A stretch of 64,000 nt of DNA from Verrucomicrobiia bacterium (GCA_019634635.1 JAHCBB010000024.1:1-64000); one strand, 5' to 3'; shown: positions 24,650 to 33,896, counted from the first letter of the stretch. The notes: generated by a model not told the origin, from the sequence alone. Numbers and translations: made by a program.

Positions 24650-26056
24650 TCAGCGGTCGGCGGCGGGGACTCCGGCGGCGGGTTCAGGGACGGGTTCCAC
24701 GGCCCGGGGGGACTCGACAAAGCTCTTCTGGCGGAGCAACTGCCCGAAGATGGAGGCGCGCCGCACGTCGTAGAAGGTCACGTACAGCATGAACGAGATC
24801 AGGAGCACCGCGAAGGCCGTCGTGGCGTATTCCTGGAAGCGGACCCCGACCCGGCGGCGGGTCACGAGCTCGTACAGGGCCATGAGGATGTGGCCGCCAT
24901 CGAGCACCGGGAGCGGCAGCAGGTTGAGCAGGGCGAGGTTGATGTTCAGCATGACCATGAACTTCAGCGCCAGGCGGAAGTCGGTCTTCACGTCCACCGC
25001 GAGCTTTCCGAGGATGCCCACCGGCCCGCTCATGTCCTTGGCCCCCACCCCCGTTTCACGGGAGTGGAACAGCGCGGTGAACGTCTTGCCCATCAACCGC
25101 AGCACCTCGGAAAACTGGGCCCACGGAGTCGGACCCGGTCGTTGCACCTCGTAGTGGCCTCCGGCAAAGCCGATGCCGATGCGGCCGCGGTCCGTCTTTG
25201 GATCAAAGATCGGGGTGATTTGGAACTGCAGTTTTTCCCCGCCACGTTCGATCACCACCTCGCAGGAGCGTCCCTCGGCCTTCCGGATCAGTTCCGTCAG
25301 GTGCTCCTGATTCAGCACCGGAACGCTGTCGAAGGACAGGAACTTGTCCCCGGCCTGCAGCCCCGCACCCTCCGCGGGCATCCCGGATTCGAGGAGCCCG
25401 ATGATCGGGCGTTCCTGAGGCTCCAGATCCAGCCACTTCAAACCGAGGGTTTCCGAGCGCCGGGTGGGGAGGGGGGCCGTGAAGGAGTTTCCCTCCCGCT
25501 GGAAGGTCACGTTGACCACGTTGGTCAGGGCGGTGATGACTTCGAGATTGATGTCCTGCCAGGAGCCGACCGGCTGCCCGTTGATGGCGACGATCCGGTC
25601 GCCGGCACGGACTCCGAGCTGCCCCTCCACCGACGCGGGATCCACCCGCCCGATGATGGGGGGGTTGACCAGAACCGGGAGGCCAATTCCCCAGAGGAGC
25701 GTGGCGATCAGGAGTGCGAATACGATGTTCATCGCCGGACCGGCGGCGGCGACGAGGATTCGGGACACCGGGGGTGCCGGCGGGCCTTCGGAGGCTCCTT
25801 TGCCCTCAATGGCCTCCGAGGTGATCATTTGCGGCAGCTTCACGAACCCGCCTGCGGGGATCCACCGCACGGACCACTCCACGCCGTCCTGCATCCACGA
25901 AAAGATCTTCGGTCCGAATCCGAGCGAGAACCCTTCGATCTTCATTCCCCGGCGGCGTGCCATCCAGTAGTGGCCGTATTCGTGGACGAAGATGCTGGCT
26001 CCGAAGAGCACAATCACCGCCCCGGCGACGTAGATCCAACCCAGTAGGGATTCCAT
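24650..26056 (-). CDS. rseP: RIP metalloprotease RseP (site-2 protease)
   Basis: A 468-residue intramembrane zinc metalloprotease. The catalytic HExxH reads VHEYGHYWMARR (~residues 24-35) in the first transmembrane segment. It is followed by GFGPKIFSWMQDGVEWSVRW and GGFVKLPQM. The first PDZ-like part is near 140-230 (VDPASVEGQLGVRAGDRIVAI), the second near 230-310 (MPAEGAGLQAGDKFLSF). The C-terminal NLLPLPVLDGGHILMALYE carries the third metal ligand Asp. It cleaves anti-sigma factors or signal-peptide remnants. It is first in an operon with ispG; no dxr gene precedes it here. Confidence 0.92.
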   Translation of the reverse strand: MESLLGWIYVAGAVIVLFGASIFVHEYGHYWMARRRGMKIEGFSLGFGPKIFSWMQDGVEWSVRWIPAGGFVKLPQMITSEAIEGKGASEGPPAPPVSRILVAAAGPAMNIVFALLIATLLWGIGLPVLVNPPIIGRVDPASVEGQLGVRAGDRIVAINGQPVGSWQDINLEVITALTNVVNVTFQREGNSFTAPLPTRRSETLGLKWLDLEPQERPIIGLLESGMPAEGAGLQAGDKFLSFDSVPVLNQEHLTELIRKAEGRSCEVVIERGGEKLQFQITPIFDPKTDRGRIGIGFAGGHYEVQRPGPTPWAQFSEVLRLMGKTFTALFHSRETGVGAKDMSGPVGILGKLAVDVKTDFRLALKFMVMLNINLALLNLLPLPVLDGGHILMALYELVTRRRVGVRFQEYATTAFAVLLISFMLYVTFYDVRRASIFGQLLRQKSFVESPRAVEPVPEPAAGVPAADR

Positions 26057-26179
26057 ACCTGAGTCGCGAACCTAGGCGGGGCGCCTCCCAAAGGCAACGT
26101 ACCGTGCACATCCGGCATGGCGCGATCGGCCGACGCCGTCCTTGCCTTGGATTCTGAAGGCGGCGAGCTTATCGCATCC

Positions 26180-29100
26180 ATGAGAGGAGAGCGGACGGCG
26201 GGGATGCTTGGAGTGGTCGCGCTCCTTTGCGGGTTGGGTTGGGGTCAGGCATCGGGATTGCCAGACATTCCCGGATCCGCCGCCGCCTCGCTCCGGCTGG
26301 TTCAGCCCCGGGACGGTGCGCGTTTTCAGTCCGGACAGGACGTGCTGCTGCAGGCGGTGGCGGTGGATCCGGACGGGGAGATCCGCACGGTGGAGTTCTT
26401 TGCCGGGGACCGGCGAATTGGGGTGTCGCAGATCCTCACCCGGGACGTCGAGATTCCAGGCCGGCCCCGCACCCACGAATATCCGTGGGAGAATCCTCCG
26501 GCCGGCACCCACATCCTCCAGGCACGGGCGGTTTCCCGGGCAGGAATTGCGGTGGTATCGGCGGGGGTCCGGATTTCGGTGCTCGGAGATCCGCGTGTGC
26601 CGGTGGTCTGGGTGGACGTTACGCCGCCGACAGCCGTCCGTGAGGGGCCTTTGACTCCGGGCGGGGCGCCGCGGGAGCTCGGATTCAGCATTCGTCGGAG
26701 TGGCGACGGTGAACGTGATCTGCCGGTGTTCTTCCACTTTGAAGGGGACGCTGAGCCGGGGAGGGATTTTGAGGTGCCCGGGGGGCCGGTGATGATCCCC
26801 GCGGGTCAATCGCACGCTGAGGTCCGGCTGGCCGTCCTCGATGACCTTTTGAGCGAAGGACCCGAGTCGGTCGTTCTGGCACTCGACCCTTCTCCGACCA
26901 TGGGACCGGTGGAGTCCTACCAGGTGGATCCTCTGCGGGGTCGCGCGCGCGCACTTATCGAAGATGACGAGCCGCAGTTTGTCTTTGAAGCGCCCGAATT
27001 GGGGCGGGACCATCCACTGGGGTCGCCGATACTCATTCGCATTGTGGCCACCTGGCGTGAGGGCTACGTGCCGCACGTTGAGTTCCTTGCCAACGGCAGG
27101 AAGATCGGTGAATCGGTCGTGAACTTCATCCAGGCGCCGCCCCCGGGTTCGCCCATCGGACACGAGTTCATCTGGACCGATGCGCCTCGGGGCGACCACC
27201 CCATCACGGTGCGTGCCCCATTGCCCGATGGAACCTTGGTGGTCACGGAGCGTTCACGGCTCATCCGTGTCGGGGGCGAGTGGATCCCGCCGCTGGTGAC
27301 CATTGCGCCGGGCAAGAATCCCGCTTTTGAACACGGCGACCTCAAGAGCCGCCATGGCAGCTTCGTCCTGAACCGCTCCGGAGGATCCGTGGACCTTCCC
27401 CCGCTGACGGTGTACCTCACGGTCGGCGGCACCGCGACGCCGGGTGTGGACTATCAGTGGAATCATCCGATTCCGCAGGATGCCGATGCGGCGCCCGGGG
27501 CCAACCTGCCCCACCCCGACTTCCTGAAGGTGGCGACGTTTCCCGCCGGCGAGTCGGAGACCACCGTCTCGTTCACCGCCGAGGCGGATGACCTTGTCGA
27601 GGGTGTGGAGCTGGTCCGGTTGGAACTGGTTCAACCTCCGTTCATGCCGCTGATCTGGCCGTGGACCGGCGCCTACCAAATCGGGGCCCCCGGCGTGGCA
27701 TCGGTGGCGATTCTGGATGCGGATGCCGCTTCACTCGTGGTGCTGTCGCCGGTCGAGGGTGCTCGGATTCCGACGGGTGTTCCGGTGTCCATCGAGACGA
27801 TCGGCATGGATCCCAAGTCGGTGGTCGGGACCGTCGAGTTTTTTGCCAACGGGCAGAAGATCGGGGAATCGTGCCAGGTTTGCCTGCTGGATGCGTTCGT
27901 CCCTCCGGGCACCCCGGTGTTCAACAGCCTGTCGTGGACGCCATCGGCACCCGGGCGGTACGACCTTGAGGCCGTTGGCTGGTTTGGCGCCGATCTGGCC
28001 GTGACCTCGCCGCCGGTCACGGTCCACGCGGGACCCACGGAGGCAGCGATTGAGTGGATCCTTCCCGCGGACGGCGACCGCTTCCTTCGTGGGCATCCGA
28101 TCCCGCTGCACGTCCAGGCGGTGGACCCCGCCGGCGCCCTGATCCACGTGGAATTCTTCGCCGGGCGGCAGCGGATTGGAGAATCGGTGTTTTCGTGTCC
28201 GGAATGCCGGCTGGCCCCCGGGGTGGTGCTCGATCACCGGATGACCTGGGACGGCGCGCCGGCGGGACGCCATGAACTTCGTGCCTTTGCCGTGCGGGCG
28301 GACGGCGTTCGTGTGGTGTCGGCGCCGCGGAGCATCGTGGTGACCCCCGAAGACCCGCCCGTGTCGTTCGTGCGGCGCATCCTCCCCGAACGCCATGGCG
28401 CCGGCCGGCCGCTCGTCGTTCGTCTGGAGGTAAACCCGGCGGCGACCACCTCAGCCCATGTCGTTGAGGAGCAGCCGCCCTTCACCCGGCCCATGCCCGG
28501 TCGGCCGGACCTGCCGGCGCCATTCTGGGAGGTTCGTGCCATCAGCCATGGCGGCGTCGTGGACCCGCGGACCGGTCGCTTGAAGTTCGGACCCTTCTTC
28601 GACGCCGCCCCGCGTTCGTTGACCTATGAACTGGTGCCAAATTTCGTCGTGGATGCGGCTCCATTTGATGGTGTGGGCGTCGCCGACGGGGTGGAATCGC
28701 CGATCCGTGGCGATCAGGTCCTGAGGTCCGTCGTGACGCACCCCGCGGATGATGCGCCGGAAGATTACGTGCTGACGGCCTCGGAACTCACCGCCTATGC
28801 GGCCGCATGGAAGCGCGGTCAGCCGTGGCCGGCCGGGCCGCAGCCGATTCCCATGGACTACGTCACCCGGGTGGCCGCGTTGTGGCAGGGAGGCGAGCGC
28901 TACCGGTACGATCCGGGAGCCGGCGCCCCGCCGCTTTGCTGGGTCCTCGCACCGACCGGATGGGCGGACGGAGAAGGTGCGGCCACCCCCCCTGGCTTCA
29001 CTGGTACCTGCTTACGCAGCGGGCAATTGCTGGATGACGGATCCGTCCGGGTTCGTGTGCGCGTCATCCCGGCTCCGGGCACCCGGGCGTTTGCCGTCGA

Positions 29101-29554
29101 GGAACATCTGGCCGCCGAGGCGGTTGTCTCGAATGTCAGCGACGACGGCGTCTTTGAGGCGTCGCAACGGATCCTGCGCTGGGGGCCCACCACCGGCGGC
29201 GGTGCCATTACCTGGGAGTACACGCTGCGGGGCCCGGGGGGCGCCGATACCGTCCGCGGCATGGCATCGTTCGATGGTCAGTCGGTGCCGGTCCGAAAGC
29301 GGGATCCGGCGACGAACGGCGAGGGAACGCCCCGTCTGATTGGCGTGGACCCGTTGCCCGACGGATCCCACCAGATCTGCCTCGAACTTCCGGAGGTTTC
29401 GGAGGGAGTCGTCCACGAACTGCAGGTGAGCTCCGACCTCCGGCACTGGACGCCCGTCGGCCGTTATCCTTCCGGGGCGGAGGCCGTGTTCGCCCGCGAC
29501 GCGGTGTCGGATGACGGCGATGTCCGGTTCTACCAGGCGGTGGAGATCCGCTGA
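26180..29554 (+). CDS. Large exported protein with Ig-like and Calx-beta domains
   Basis: A ~1124-residue modular surface protein. Signal-like segment: GMLGVVALLCGLGWGQASG. It then alternates Ig-like domains, each with the signature VEFFAG/ANxxxIGES (near residues ~75, ~305, ~555 and ~670), and two Calx-beta domains (~155-260, with FHFEGDAEPGRDFEVPG; and ~400-510, with LTVGGTATPGVDYQWNHP). The third and fourth Ig-like units carry a C-x2-C pair (CQVC, CPEC) after IGES. The last ~350 residues include a cohesin-like or DUF11-like section and end with HELQVSSDLRHWTPVGRYPS, a common verrucomicrobial C-terminus. Start ATG 26180 is chosen for the signal peptide. Probably a calcium-stabilised adhesin or scaffold; function unknown. 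Confidence 0.75.
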   Translation: MRGERTAGMLGVVALLCGLGWGQASGLPDIPGSAAASLRLVQPRDGARFQSGQDVLLQAVAVDPDGEIRTVEFFAGDRRIGVSQILTRDVEIPGRPRTHEYPWENPPAGTHILQARAVSRAGIAVVSAGVRISVLGDPRVPVVWVDVTPPTAVREGPLTPGGAPRELGFSIRRSGDGERDLPVFFHFEGDAEPGRDFEVPGGPVMIPAGQSHAEVRLAVLDDLLSEGPESVVLALDPSPTMGPVESYQVDPLRGRARALIEDDEPQFVFEAPELGRDHPLGSPILIRIVATWREGYVPHVEFLANGRKIGESVVNFIQAPPPGSPIGHEFIWTDAPRGDHPITVRAPLPDGTLVVTERSRLIRVGGEWIPPLVTIAPGKNPAFEHGDLKSRHGSFVLNRSGGSVDLPPLTVYLTVGGTATPGVDYQWNHPIPQDADAAPGANLPHPDFLKVATFPAGESETTVSFTAEADDLVEGVELVRLELVQPPFMPLIWPWTGAYQIGAPGVASVAILDADAASLVVLSPVEGARIPTGVPVSIETIGMDPKSVVGTVEFFANGQKIGESCQVCLLDAFVPPGTPVFNSLSWTPSAPGRYDLEAVGWFGADLAVTSPPVTVHAGPTEAAIEWILPADGDRFLRGHPIPLHVQAVDPAGALIHVEFFAGRQRIGESVFSCPECRLAPGVVLDHRMTWDGAPAGRHELRAFAVRADGVRVVSAPRSIVVTPEDPPVSFVRRILPERHGAGRPLVVRLEVNPAATTSAHVVEEQPPFTRPMPGRPDLPAPFWEVRAISHGGVVDPRTGRLKFGPFFDAAPRSLTYELVPNFVVDAAPFDGVGVADGVESPIRGDQVLRSVVTHPADDAPEDYVLTASELTAYAAAWKRGQPWPAGPQPIPMDYVTRVAALWQGGERYRYDPGAGAPPLCWVLAPTGWADGEGAATPPGFTGTCLRSGQLLDDGSVRVRVRVIPAPGTRAFAVEEHLAAEAVVSNVSDDGVFEASQRILRWGPTTGGGAITWEYTLRGPGGADTVRGMASFDGQSVPVRKRDPATNGEGTPRLIGVDPLPDGSHQICLELPEVSEGVVHELQVSSDLRHWTPVGRYPSGAEAVFARDAVSDDGDVRFYQAVEIR

Positions 29555-29610
29555 AGGGCGCGACCTGACGACCCCGGGGCGAGGTCAATGCGGGCGGACG
29601 GGAAGGGGAG

Positions 29611-29695
29611 TGGTGCGCCCGACAGGACTTGAACCTGTACGATGTTACTCACTAGAACCTGAATCTAGCGCGTCTGCCAATTCCGCCACGGGCGC
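29611..29695 (-). tRNA. tRNA-Leu (CAG)
   Basis: The acceptor stem GCGCCCG/CGGGCGC, the discriminator A and an encoded CCA are present. The anticodon stem CTAGA/TCTAG closes the loop TTCAGGT with anticodon CAG. A type II variable arm and the T arm ACAGG-TTCAAGT-CCTGT complete an 85-nt class II tRNA. Confidence 0.96.
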
Positions 29696-29820
29696 AGCAG
29701 GAACCTTGAAGCGGAGTGGAAATAGGCGGGCGACGCACGTTCGACAAGTTCCTTTTTGAGGAGTTTCGGGGATTTTGGCGACGCAAACCCATGCGGGATG
29801 CATCGCCTGCAAGGCGGGTC

Positions 29821-29940
29821 GTGGAGTGCGGCAGCCCTCTGCCGCTTTGGCACCGCGCGTCCGCCCCACGCCGGACGACTCTCCACACCCCGGGTTGGCC
29901 TCGCCTTGGGCGAAAGCGCCAGAGGGCTGGCGCAGTCCAC
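29821..29940. repeat. Minimal head-to-head REP doublet
   Basis: A 120-bp element bounded at both ends by inverted GTGGA copies. The left half is GTGGAGTGCGGCAGCCCTCT, then GCCGCTTT; the right half, read on the minus strand, is GTGGACTGCGCCAGCCCTCT, then GGCGCTTT. The two halves are clearly related, so this is a REP pair with a ~60-bp spacer unrelated to the spacer of the other copies. It lies between tRNA-Leu and rph. Confidence 0.8.
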
Positions 29941-30152
29941 GACACTTCGCGACGAAGGCGAGTTGCTCCGGCATCGGTCGCGCACAACCCCGCCGCACGC
30001 GCAACAACCCGATGTGGCGGTGCTTCCTACGTTGCTTCTCGCTCGTGCCATGGCGCAATCGAGTTGATCCGGGTCTTGGTTGGGACAGTCCCCGGTCCGA
30101 TTCCTGGCCGTCCCTTGTCGTCCTTGCCCCTCCGGGGTTGCTCCGCGTGCGA

Positions 30153-30176
30153 GGCGGGCGGTACGTTCCGCCCGCC
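30153..30176 (+). promoter_or_regulatory. Hairpin abutting the rph start codon
   Basis: GGCGGGCGG-TACGTT-CCGCCCGCC is a perfect 9-bp GC-only stem with a 6-nt loop, ending one base before the rph ATG. No Shine-Dalgarno sequence is visible. In mRNA it would bury the ribosome landing site; as DNA it could be an operator. Confidence 0.5.
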
Positions 30177-30177
30177 A

Positions 30178-30930
30178 ATGAGCAATCCCGAAGGGGCGCC
30201 CGAATTGCGGCGCGATGGACGACGGGCGGACGCGCTGCGCCCGGTCCGATTTCAAAACCACGTGGCGCCGCAGGCCACGGGATCCACGCTGATCGAATGG
30301 GGCAACACCCGCGTGATCTGTGCCGCGATGGTCGAGGAGTCGGTTCCCGGCTGGATGAAAGCCCGGAAGGTGGAGGGGGGCTGGCTGACGGCCGAGTATT
30401 CCATGCTTCCCTACTCGACGCCCGACCGGAAGGCGCGGGATATTTCCAAGCTGAAGCTGGATGGCCGCTCCCAGGAGATCCAGCGGCTGATCGGCCGTTC
30501 CCTGCGGGCCGTGGTGGACCTGGAGGCCCTCGGACCGCGCACCGTCTGGGTGGATTGCGACGTCCTGCAGGCGGATGGTGGCACCCGGACCGCCAGCATC
30601 ACCGGTGCGTGGGTCGCGCTGAGCCTGGCCGTGCGGCGTCTCCGGTCCGAAGGCCTCCTCACCGCGGACCCCATCCGGTCGCCCTTGGCCGCGGTCAGCA
30701 CGGGCGTGGTGGCCGGCGCGGTGCTGCTCGACCTGGACTACAGCGAGGATGTCGCCGCCGCGGTGGACCTGAACCTGGTGATGAACGGCGCGGGGGAATT
30801 CATCGAACTTCAGGCCAGCGGCGAGGAGGCCACGTTCACGGATGGCCAGCTGGCCACGATGCTGCAGCTCGGGCGTCAGGGCATCACCCGGCTTCTCGAG
30901 GCCCAGACGGGCGCCCTCGCCGCCGGGTGA
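30178..30930 (+). CDS. rph: Ribonuclease PH
   Basis: A phosphorolytic 3'-5' exoribonuclease that trims tRNA 3' ends. The 250-residue protein contains RRDGRRADALRPV at the start and GSTLIEWGNTRVICAAMVEE near 35. AEYSMLPYSTPDRKARD follows near 70 (the Arg-rich loop), QRLIGRSLRAVVDLEALG near 103, WVDCDVLQADGGTRTASITG near 121, and LDLDYSEDVAAAVDLNLVM near 182. These cover the RNase PH core including the phosphate-binding region. ATG 30178 fits the family N-terminus. The TGA overlaps the GTG of the next gene (GTGA), making an operon with a phosphatase and prmA. Confidence 0.93.
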   Translation: MSNPEGAPELRRDGRRADALRPVRFQNHVAPQATGSTLIEWGNTRVICAAMVEESVPGWMKARKVEGGWLTAEYSMLPYSTPDRKARDISKLKLDGRSQEIQRLIGRSLRAVVDLEALGPRTVWVDCDVLQADGGTRTASITGAWVALSLAVRRLRSEGLLTADPIRSPLAAVSTGVVAGAVLLDLDYSEDVAAAVDLNLVMNGAGEFIELQASGEEATFTDGQLATMLQLGRQGITRLLEAQTGALAAG

Positions 30931-31559
30931 AAACCACGCTCTATCTGATCCGCCACGGCGAGGTCGAATCGCGCTACCACCGGATCTTTGGCGGCAGCCG
31001 GATTGACATGGAGTTGTCGGACCACGGGCACCTCCAGGCGGCACGCCTGGCCCACTGGCTGGCCCGCACGCGCCTCGACGCGGTGTATGCCAGCCCCATG
31101 CGGCGCGTGCAGTTGACCTGGGAACCGGCCCGGCGGTTTTTCGATGCCGATCCGGTGATCCTCCCCGGGCTGAGGGAAATTGATTTTGGGGACTGGACCG
31201 GACTGGGCTGGGACGATGTGGAGGCCCGTTTCGGCATGTCGGCGTATGACTGGCTGCATCATCTCGAAGAGGACCGCGTTGCCGGGGCCGAGACCCTGCA
31301 GACCTTTCAGGACCGGCTGGTCGCGGCCATCCGCCAGATCCTGGACGAGCAGGCCGGGAAAACGGTGGGCATCTTCTGCCATGGAGGCGTGATTCGCGGG
31401 CTGCTGTCGTATCTGCTGGGCCTGCCACTGCGGTGGTTCGAGCATGTGGAGGTGGACTATGCGAGCGTCACCTGGGTGGAGGTGGGTGTGGTCAAGGCGG
31501 GGCGGGTCCGCAACGAAATCCAGTTGCTCAACTTCACCCCGTGGCGGGACCTGCCATGA
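30927..31559 (+). CDS. Histidine phosphatase family protein (CobC/phosphoglycerate-mutase-like)
   Basis: A 210-residue histidine phosphatase. LIRHGEVE near residue 6 has the catalytic RHG, YASPMRRVQLTWEPA near 50 the second Arg, REIDFGDWTGLGWDDVE near 78 the acid region, and IFCHGGVIRG near 150 the second His. Size and the IDFGDWTG motif are like alpha-ribazole phosphatase (CobC), but these motifs alone do not fix the substrate. The GTG start overlaps the rph stop by 4 bp and its own stop overlaps the prmA start, so translation is coupled across three genes. Confidence 0.85.
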   Translation: MKTTLYLIRHGEVESRYHRIFGGSRIDMELSDHGHLQAARLAHWLARTRLDAVYASPMRRVQLTWEPARRFFDADPVILPGLREIDFGDWTGLGWDDVEARFGMSAYDWLHHLEEDRVAGAETLQTFQDRLVAAIRQILDEQAGKTVGIFCHGGVIRGLLSYLLGLPLRWFEHVEVDYASVTWVEVGVVKAGRVRNEIQLLNFTPWRDLP

Positions 31560-32491
31560 ATCGTGGCCGGCGTGTTGACATCGGGGCCTCCGGGGACGGG
31601 GAACCCCTGCGGCAAGTTGCCGTTGGCGTGCGGCCCGGGGACGAGGGACCGGTCGCGGCCCTGCTGGAATCCGAATGCGGAAGCCCGCCGGTCACCTTCA
31701 CGGATCTCACCACCGGAGAGTGCACCGTCAGCGCGTACCTGCCGTTGTCCCGGGCTCAGGCCGCCCCGATGCGGTCGCGGCTGCAGGGACGTCTCAAGGC
31801 GCTTTGCGCCGGCGGAGAAGTCACGGGTCCGGTGACGGTTCGCATGCGCCGCGTGCCTGCCCGGGACTGGAGTGAATCGTGGAAGCGGCATTTCAAGCCC
31901 ATCGCCATCGGGCAGTTGCTGCTGGTGCTGCCCACCTGGAGCCGGAGGCGTCCGCGCTCCGGTCAGGTCCGGGTCCTGCTGGATCCCGGCCTGAGTTTCG
32001 GCACTGGCCAGCACGCAACCACGCGCTACTGCCTCGAGCGCATCGTGGCCCTGAGGCGGCCGGACCGCCTGCAGTCGCTCTGGGACGTCGGCACCGGCAG
32101 CGGCCTGCTGGCGATTGCGGCCGCCCGGCTGGGGTATGGTCCGGTGGGCGCCTTGGATCACGATCCCGCGGCGGTGCGGATTGCGGGTGAAAACTGCCGG
32201 TTGAACGGCGTGGCCGACCGGATTGTTCCGGAGGTTGCCGACCTGACGCGCCTCCCGCGCCGGCCCGACAGGCGGTATGACGTGGTGTGTGCCAACCTGA
32301 TGGCGGATCTGCTGGTTTCAGAGCGGGCCCGCCTGGTCGCCCGGCTGAAGTCCGGTGGTGCCCTGGTGGTGGCGGGCATCCTTCGGGAGCAGTTTCCCTC
32401 GGTGGAGCGCGCTCTGGAGGGAAGCGGACTCAGGAGGTGCGGGGCGCGGACGGAAGGGGAGTGGCGGTCGGGCTGGTTTCGGGCGCCGTGA
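31556..32491 (+). CDS. prmA: Ribosomal protein L11 methyltransferase
   Basis: An S-adenosylmethionine-dependent methyltransferase acting on ribosomal protein L11. The 311-residue protein has the N-terminal substrate-recognition domain, then DWSESWKRHFKPIAIGQLLL (~104-123), the PrmA signature GLSFGTGQHATTRYCLE (~145), SAM motif I DVGTGSGLLAIAAARLG (~178), and CANLMADLLV (~245). ATG 31556 overlaps the upstream stop (ATGA). Its 3' end overlaps the convergent O-antigen-ligase-like gene by 62 bp, which is unusually long for tail-to-tail genes. Confidence 0.9.
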   Translation: MNRGRRVDIGASGDGEPLRQVAVGVRPGDEGPVAALLESECGSPPVTFTDLTTGECTVSAYLPLSRAQAAPMRSRLQGRLKALCAGGEVTGPVTVRMRRVPARDWSESWKRHFKPIAIGQLLLVLPTWSRRRPRSGQVRVLLDPGLSFGTGQHATTRYCLERIVALRRPDRLQSLWDVGTGSGLLAIAAARLGYGPVGALDHDPAAVRIAGENCRLNGVADRIVPEVADLTRLPRRPDRRYDVVCANLMADLLVSERARLVARLKSGGALVVAGILREQFPSVERALEGSGLRRCGARTEGEWRSGWFRAP

Positions 32492-33896
32492 GTGTGGTCA
32501 GAACGGTGACCGCCCCGGCGAGCGTAAACGCCGTCCACGCCAGGGCGGGAACGTACAGGCTGAACTCGCTCAACCCTTGGGCGAACCACGCTGTGACGCC
32601 GAGGGCGGCGGCCAGCACCAGCGGATCGGGACCCGTCCAGGCACGTCGGGCGGACACCCACACCCAGCCGCCAATCCACGCGAGATACAGAATTCCGCCG
32701 GCGACGCCGGAATCCGAGAACTGCTCCAGGTAATCGTTGTGGGCCAGCCGGGCCATCTCGGACTCCGGTGACTTCCGTGCCGCGTACGACCGCTGGAAGG
32801 TGCCGGGTCCCGTGCCCAGCCACGGCTCGTCGAGGGTCGTATGGACGGCCGATCTCCAATAGTCGAATCGGGCACCCACGCTGGTGGCGCCGGCGCCGAA
32901 GTATTCCTGGAACCGCAGGGCGAACACGAGGAGCCCTGCGGCGGCCACGGTGGCCACGGCAGCCCGACGCCACCGCGGCGGCAGGGGGAGCGGCAGCCGC
33001 AATCCCAGGGCTCCGATCATCATCAGTGCGATCAGCCAGCCGGACTTCGAGCCGCTCCAGGCGAGCGCAACGATGCCAAGCAGGAGGAGCAGGCCTATTG
33101 CCGCGAACCGGGTGACGGGACGCCCGGGAAGGGTCCACTCCCGCACCAGAACCCACAGGGCCGGGAGCAGCAGCAGCACGGCCCCGGCGAGCGCGTTGGG
33201 ATACACGAGCGTGCCGTGGACGCGTCCGCGATCGAGCTTGAGGAGGATGAGGGGGTTGGCGACGCGGAGACCATTGGTGACGACGATCAACTGCTGCCGC
33301 TCAAGGTCCCGGACCGCAGCCGGCGGAAAGTTGGTCCAGCCCGTGCGTTCACCCTCGATCAATGCCGCACGGACCTGCGGGAATTCGGTGCGCTGGTTGA
33401 CCGCGCGCATCAGGCAGATGCAGAACCCGGCCAGCACCCCGGCCAGCACCCAGGTGAGCCGGCGCCGGTCGGTGATGAAGGCGATGCCGGCGGCGTACGC
33501 CCCGGCGACGCCGCCGAACTGCGCGAGTGTCCCGAAGGAGAGGGAACGATCCTCGGATTGGGCCGTGGAGAGGAACTGCCATCCGAGCCAGAGCGATGGC
33601 GCAAGCCAGAGCAGCACCGGCAACCGGGCGCACCGGGCCACAAGACTCCTCCACGCGATCACGCCGCCAGCGATGAGGAGGAGCGCACCGAGGACGAGGG
33701 CCCAGCGCACCGGCCAGGGATCGGCAAACGCCTCCGCCATGGAGGCCGGCACCGGGATCTGGCGGTCAAGCACGACGGGGTTGCCGAACTTCAGCAGGCT
33801 CAGCCCGAGCAGTGCGCCCCAGGCCACCAGCCACGGGCGGGCATGGCGGTCGGGGACCACGGCGGCGGCGGCGTGTGAGGGCGCGGGGTGGGTCAC
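32430..33896 (-). CDS. O-antigen ligase/polymerase (WaaL/Wzy)-like membrane protein
   Basis: A 488-residue polytopic membrane protein with about a dozen hydrophobic segments. It contains the Wzy_C-type loop with DEPWLGTGPGTF and HNDYLEQFSDSGVAGGILYL near residue 390. Such proteins transfer or polymerise glycans in the periplasm, either ligating O-antigen to lipid A core or building an exopolysaccharide. The GTG at 33896 overlaps the holB stop (GTGA), so the two are one transcription unit despite unrelated functions. No glycosyltransferase cluster is adjacent. Which of ligase or polymerase it is cannot be told from sequence. Confidence 0.8.
   Translation of the reverse strand: MTHPAPSHAAAAVVPDRHARPWLVAWGALLGLSLLKFGNPVVLDRQIPVPASMAEAFADPWPVRWALVLGALLLIAGGVIAWRSLVARCARLPVLLWLAPSLWLGWQFLSTAQSEDRSLSFGTLAQFGGVAGAYAAGIAFITDRRRLTWVLAGVLAGFCICLMRAVNQRTEFPQVRAALIEGERTGWTNFPPAAVRDLERQQLIVVTNGLRVANPLILLKLDRGRVHGTLVYPNALAGAVLLLLPALWVLVREWTLPGRPVTRFAAIGLLLLLGIVALAWSGSKSGWLIALMMIGALGLRLPLPLPPRWRRAAVATVAAAGLLVFALRFQEYFGAGATSVGARFDYWRSAVHTTLDEPWLGTGPGTFQRSYAARKSPESEMARLAHNDYLEQFSDSGVAGGILYLAWIGGWVWVSARRAWTGPDPLVLAAALGVTAWFAQGLSEFSLYVPALAWTAFTLAGAVTVLTTLTAPETSPTATPLPSAPRTS

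Noticed and set aside
23340..26047. Two 477-codon plus-strand frames antisense to ispG and rseP
   Set aside because: The minus strand encodes complete, motif-perfect IspG and RseP; the opposite frames are His/Gly/Asp-rich shadows.
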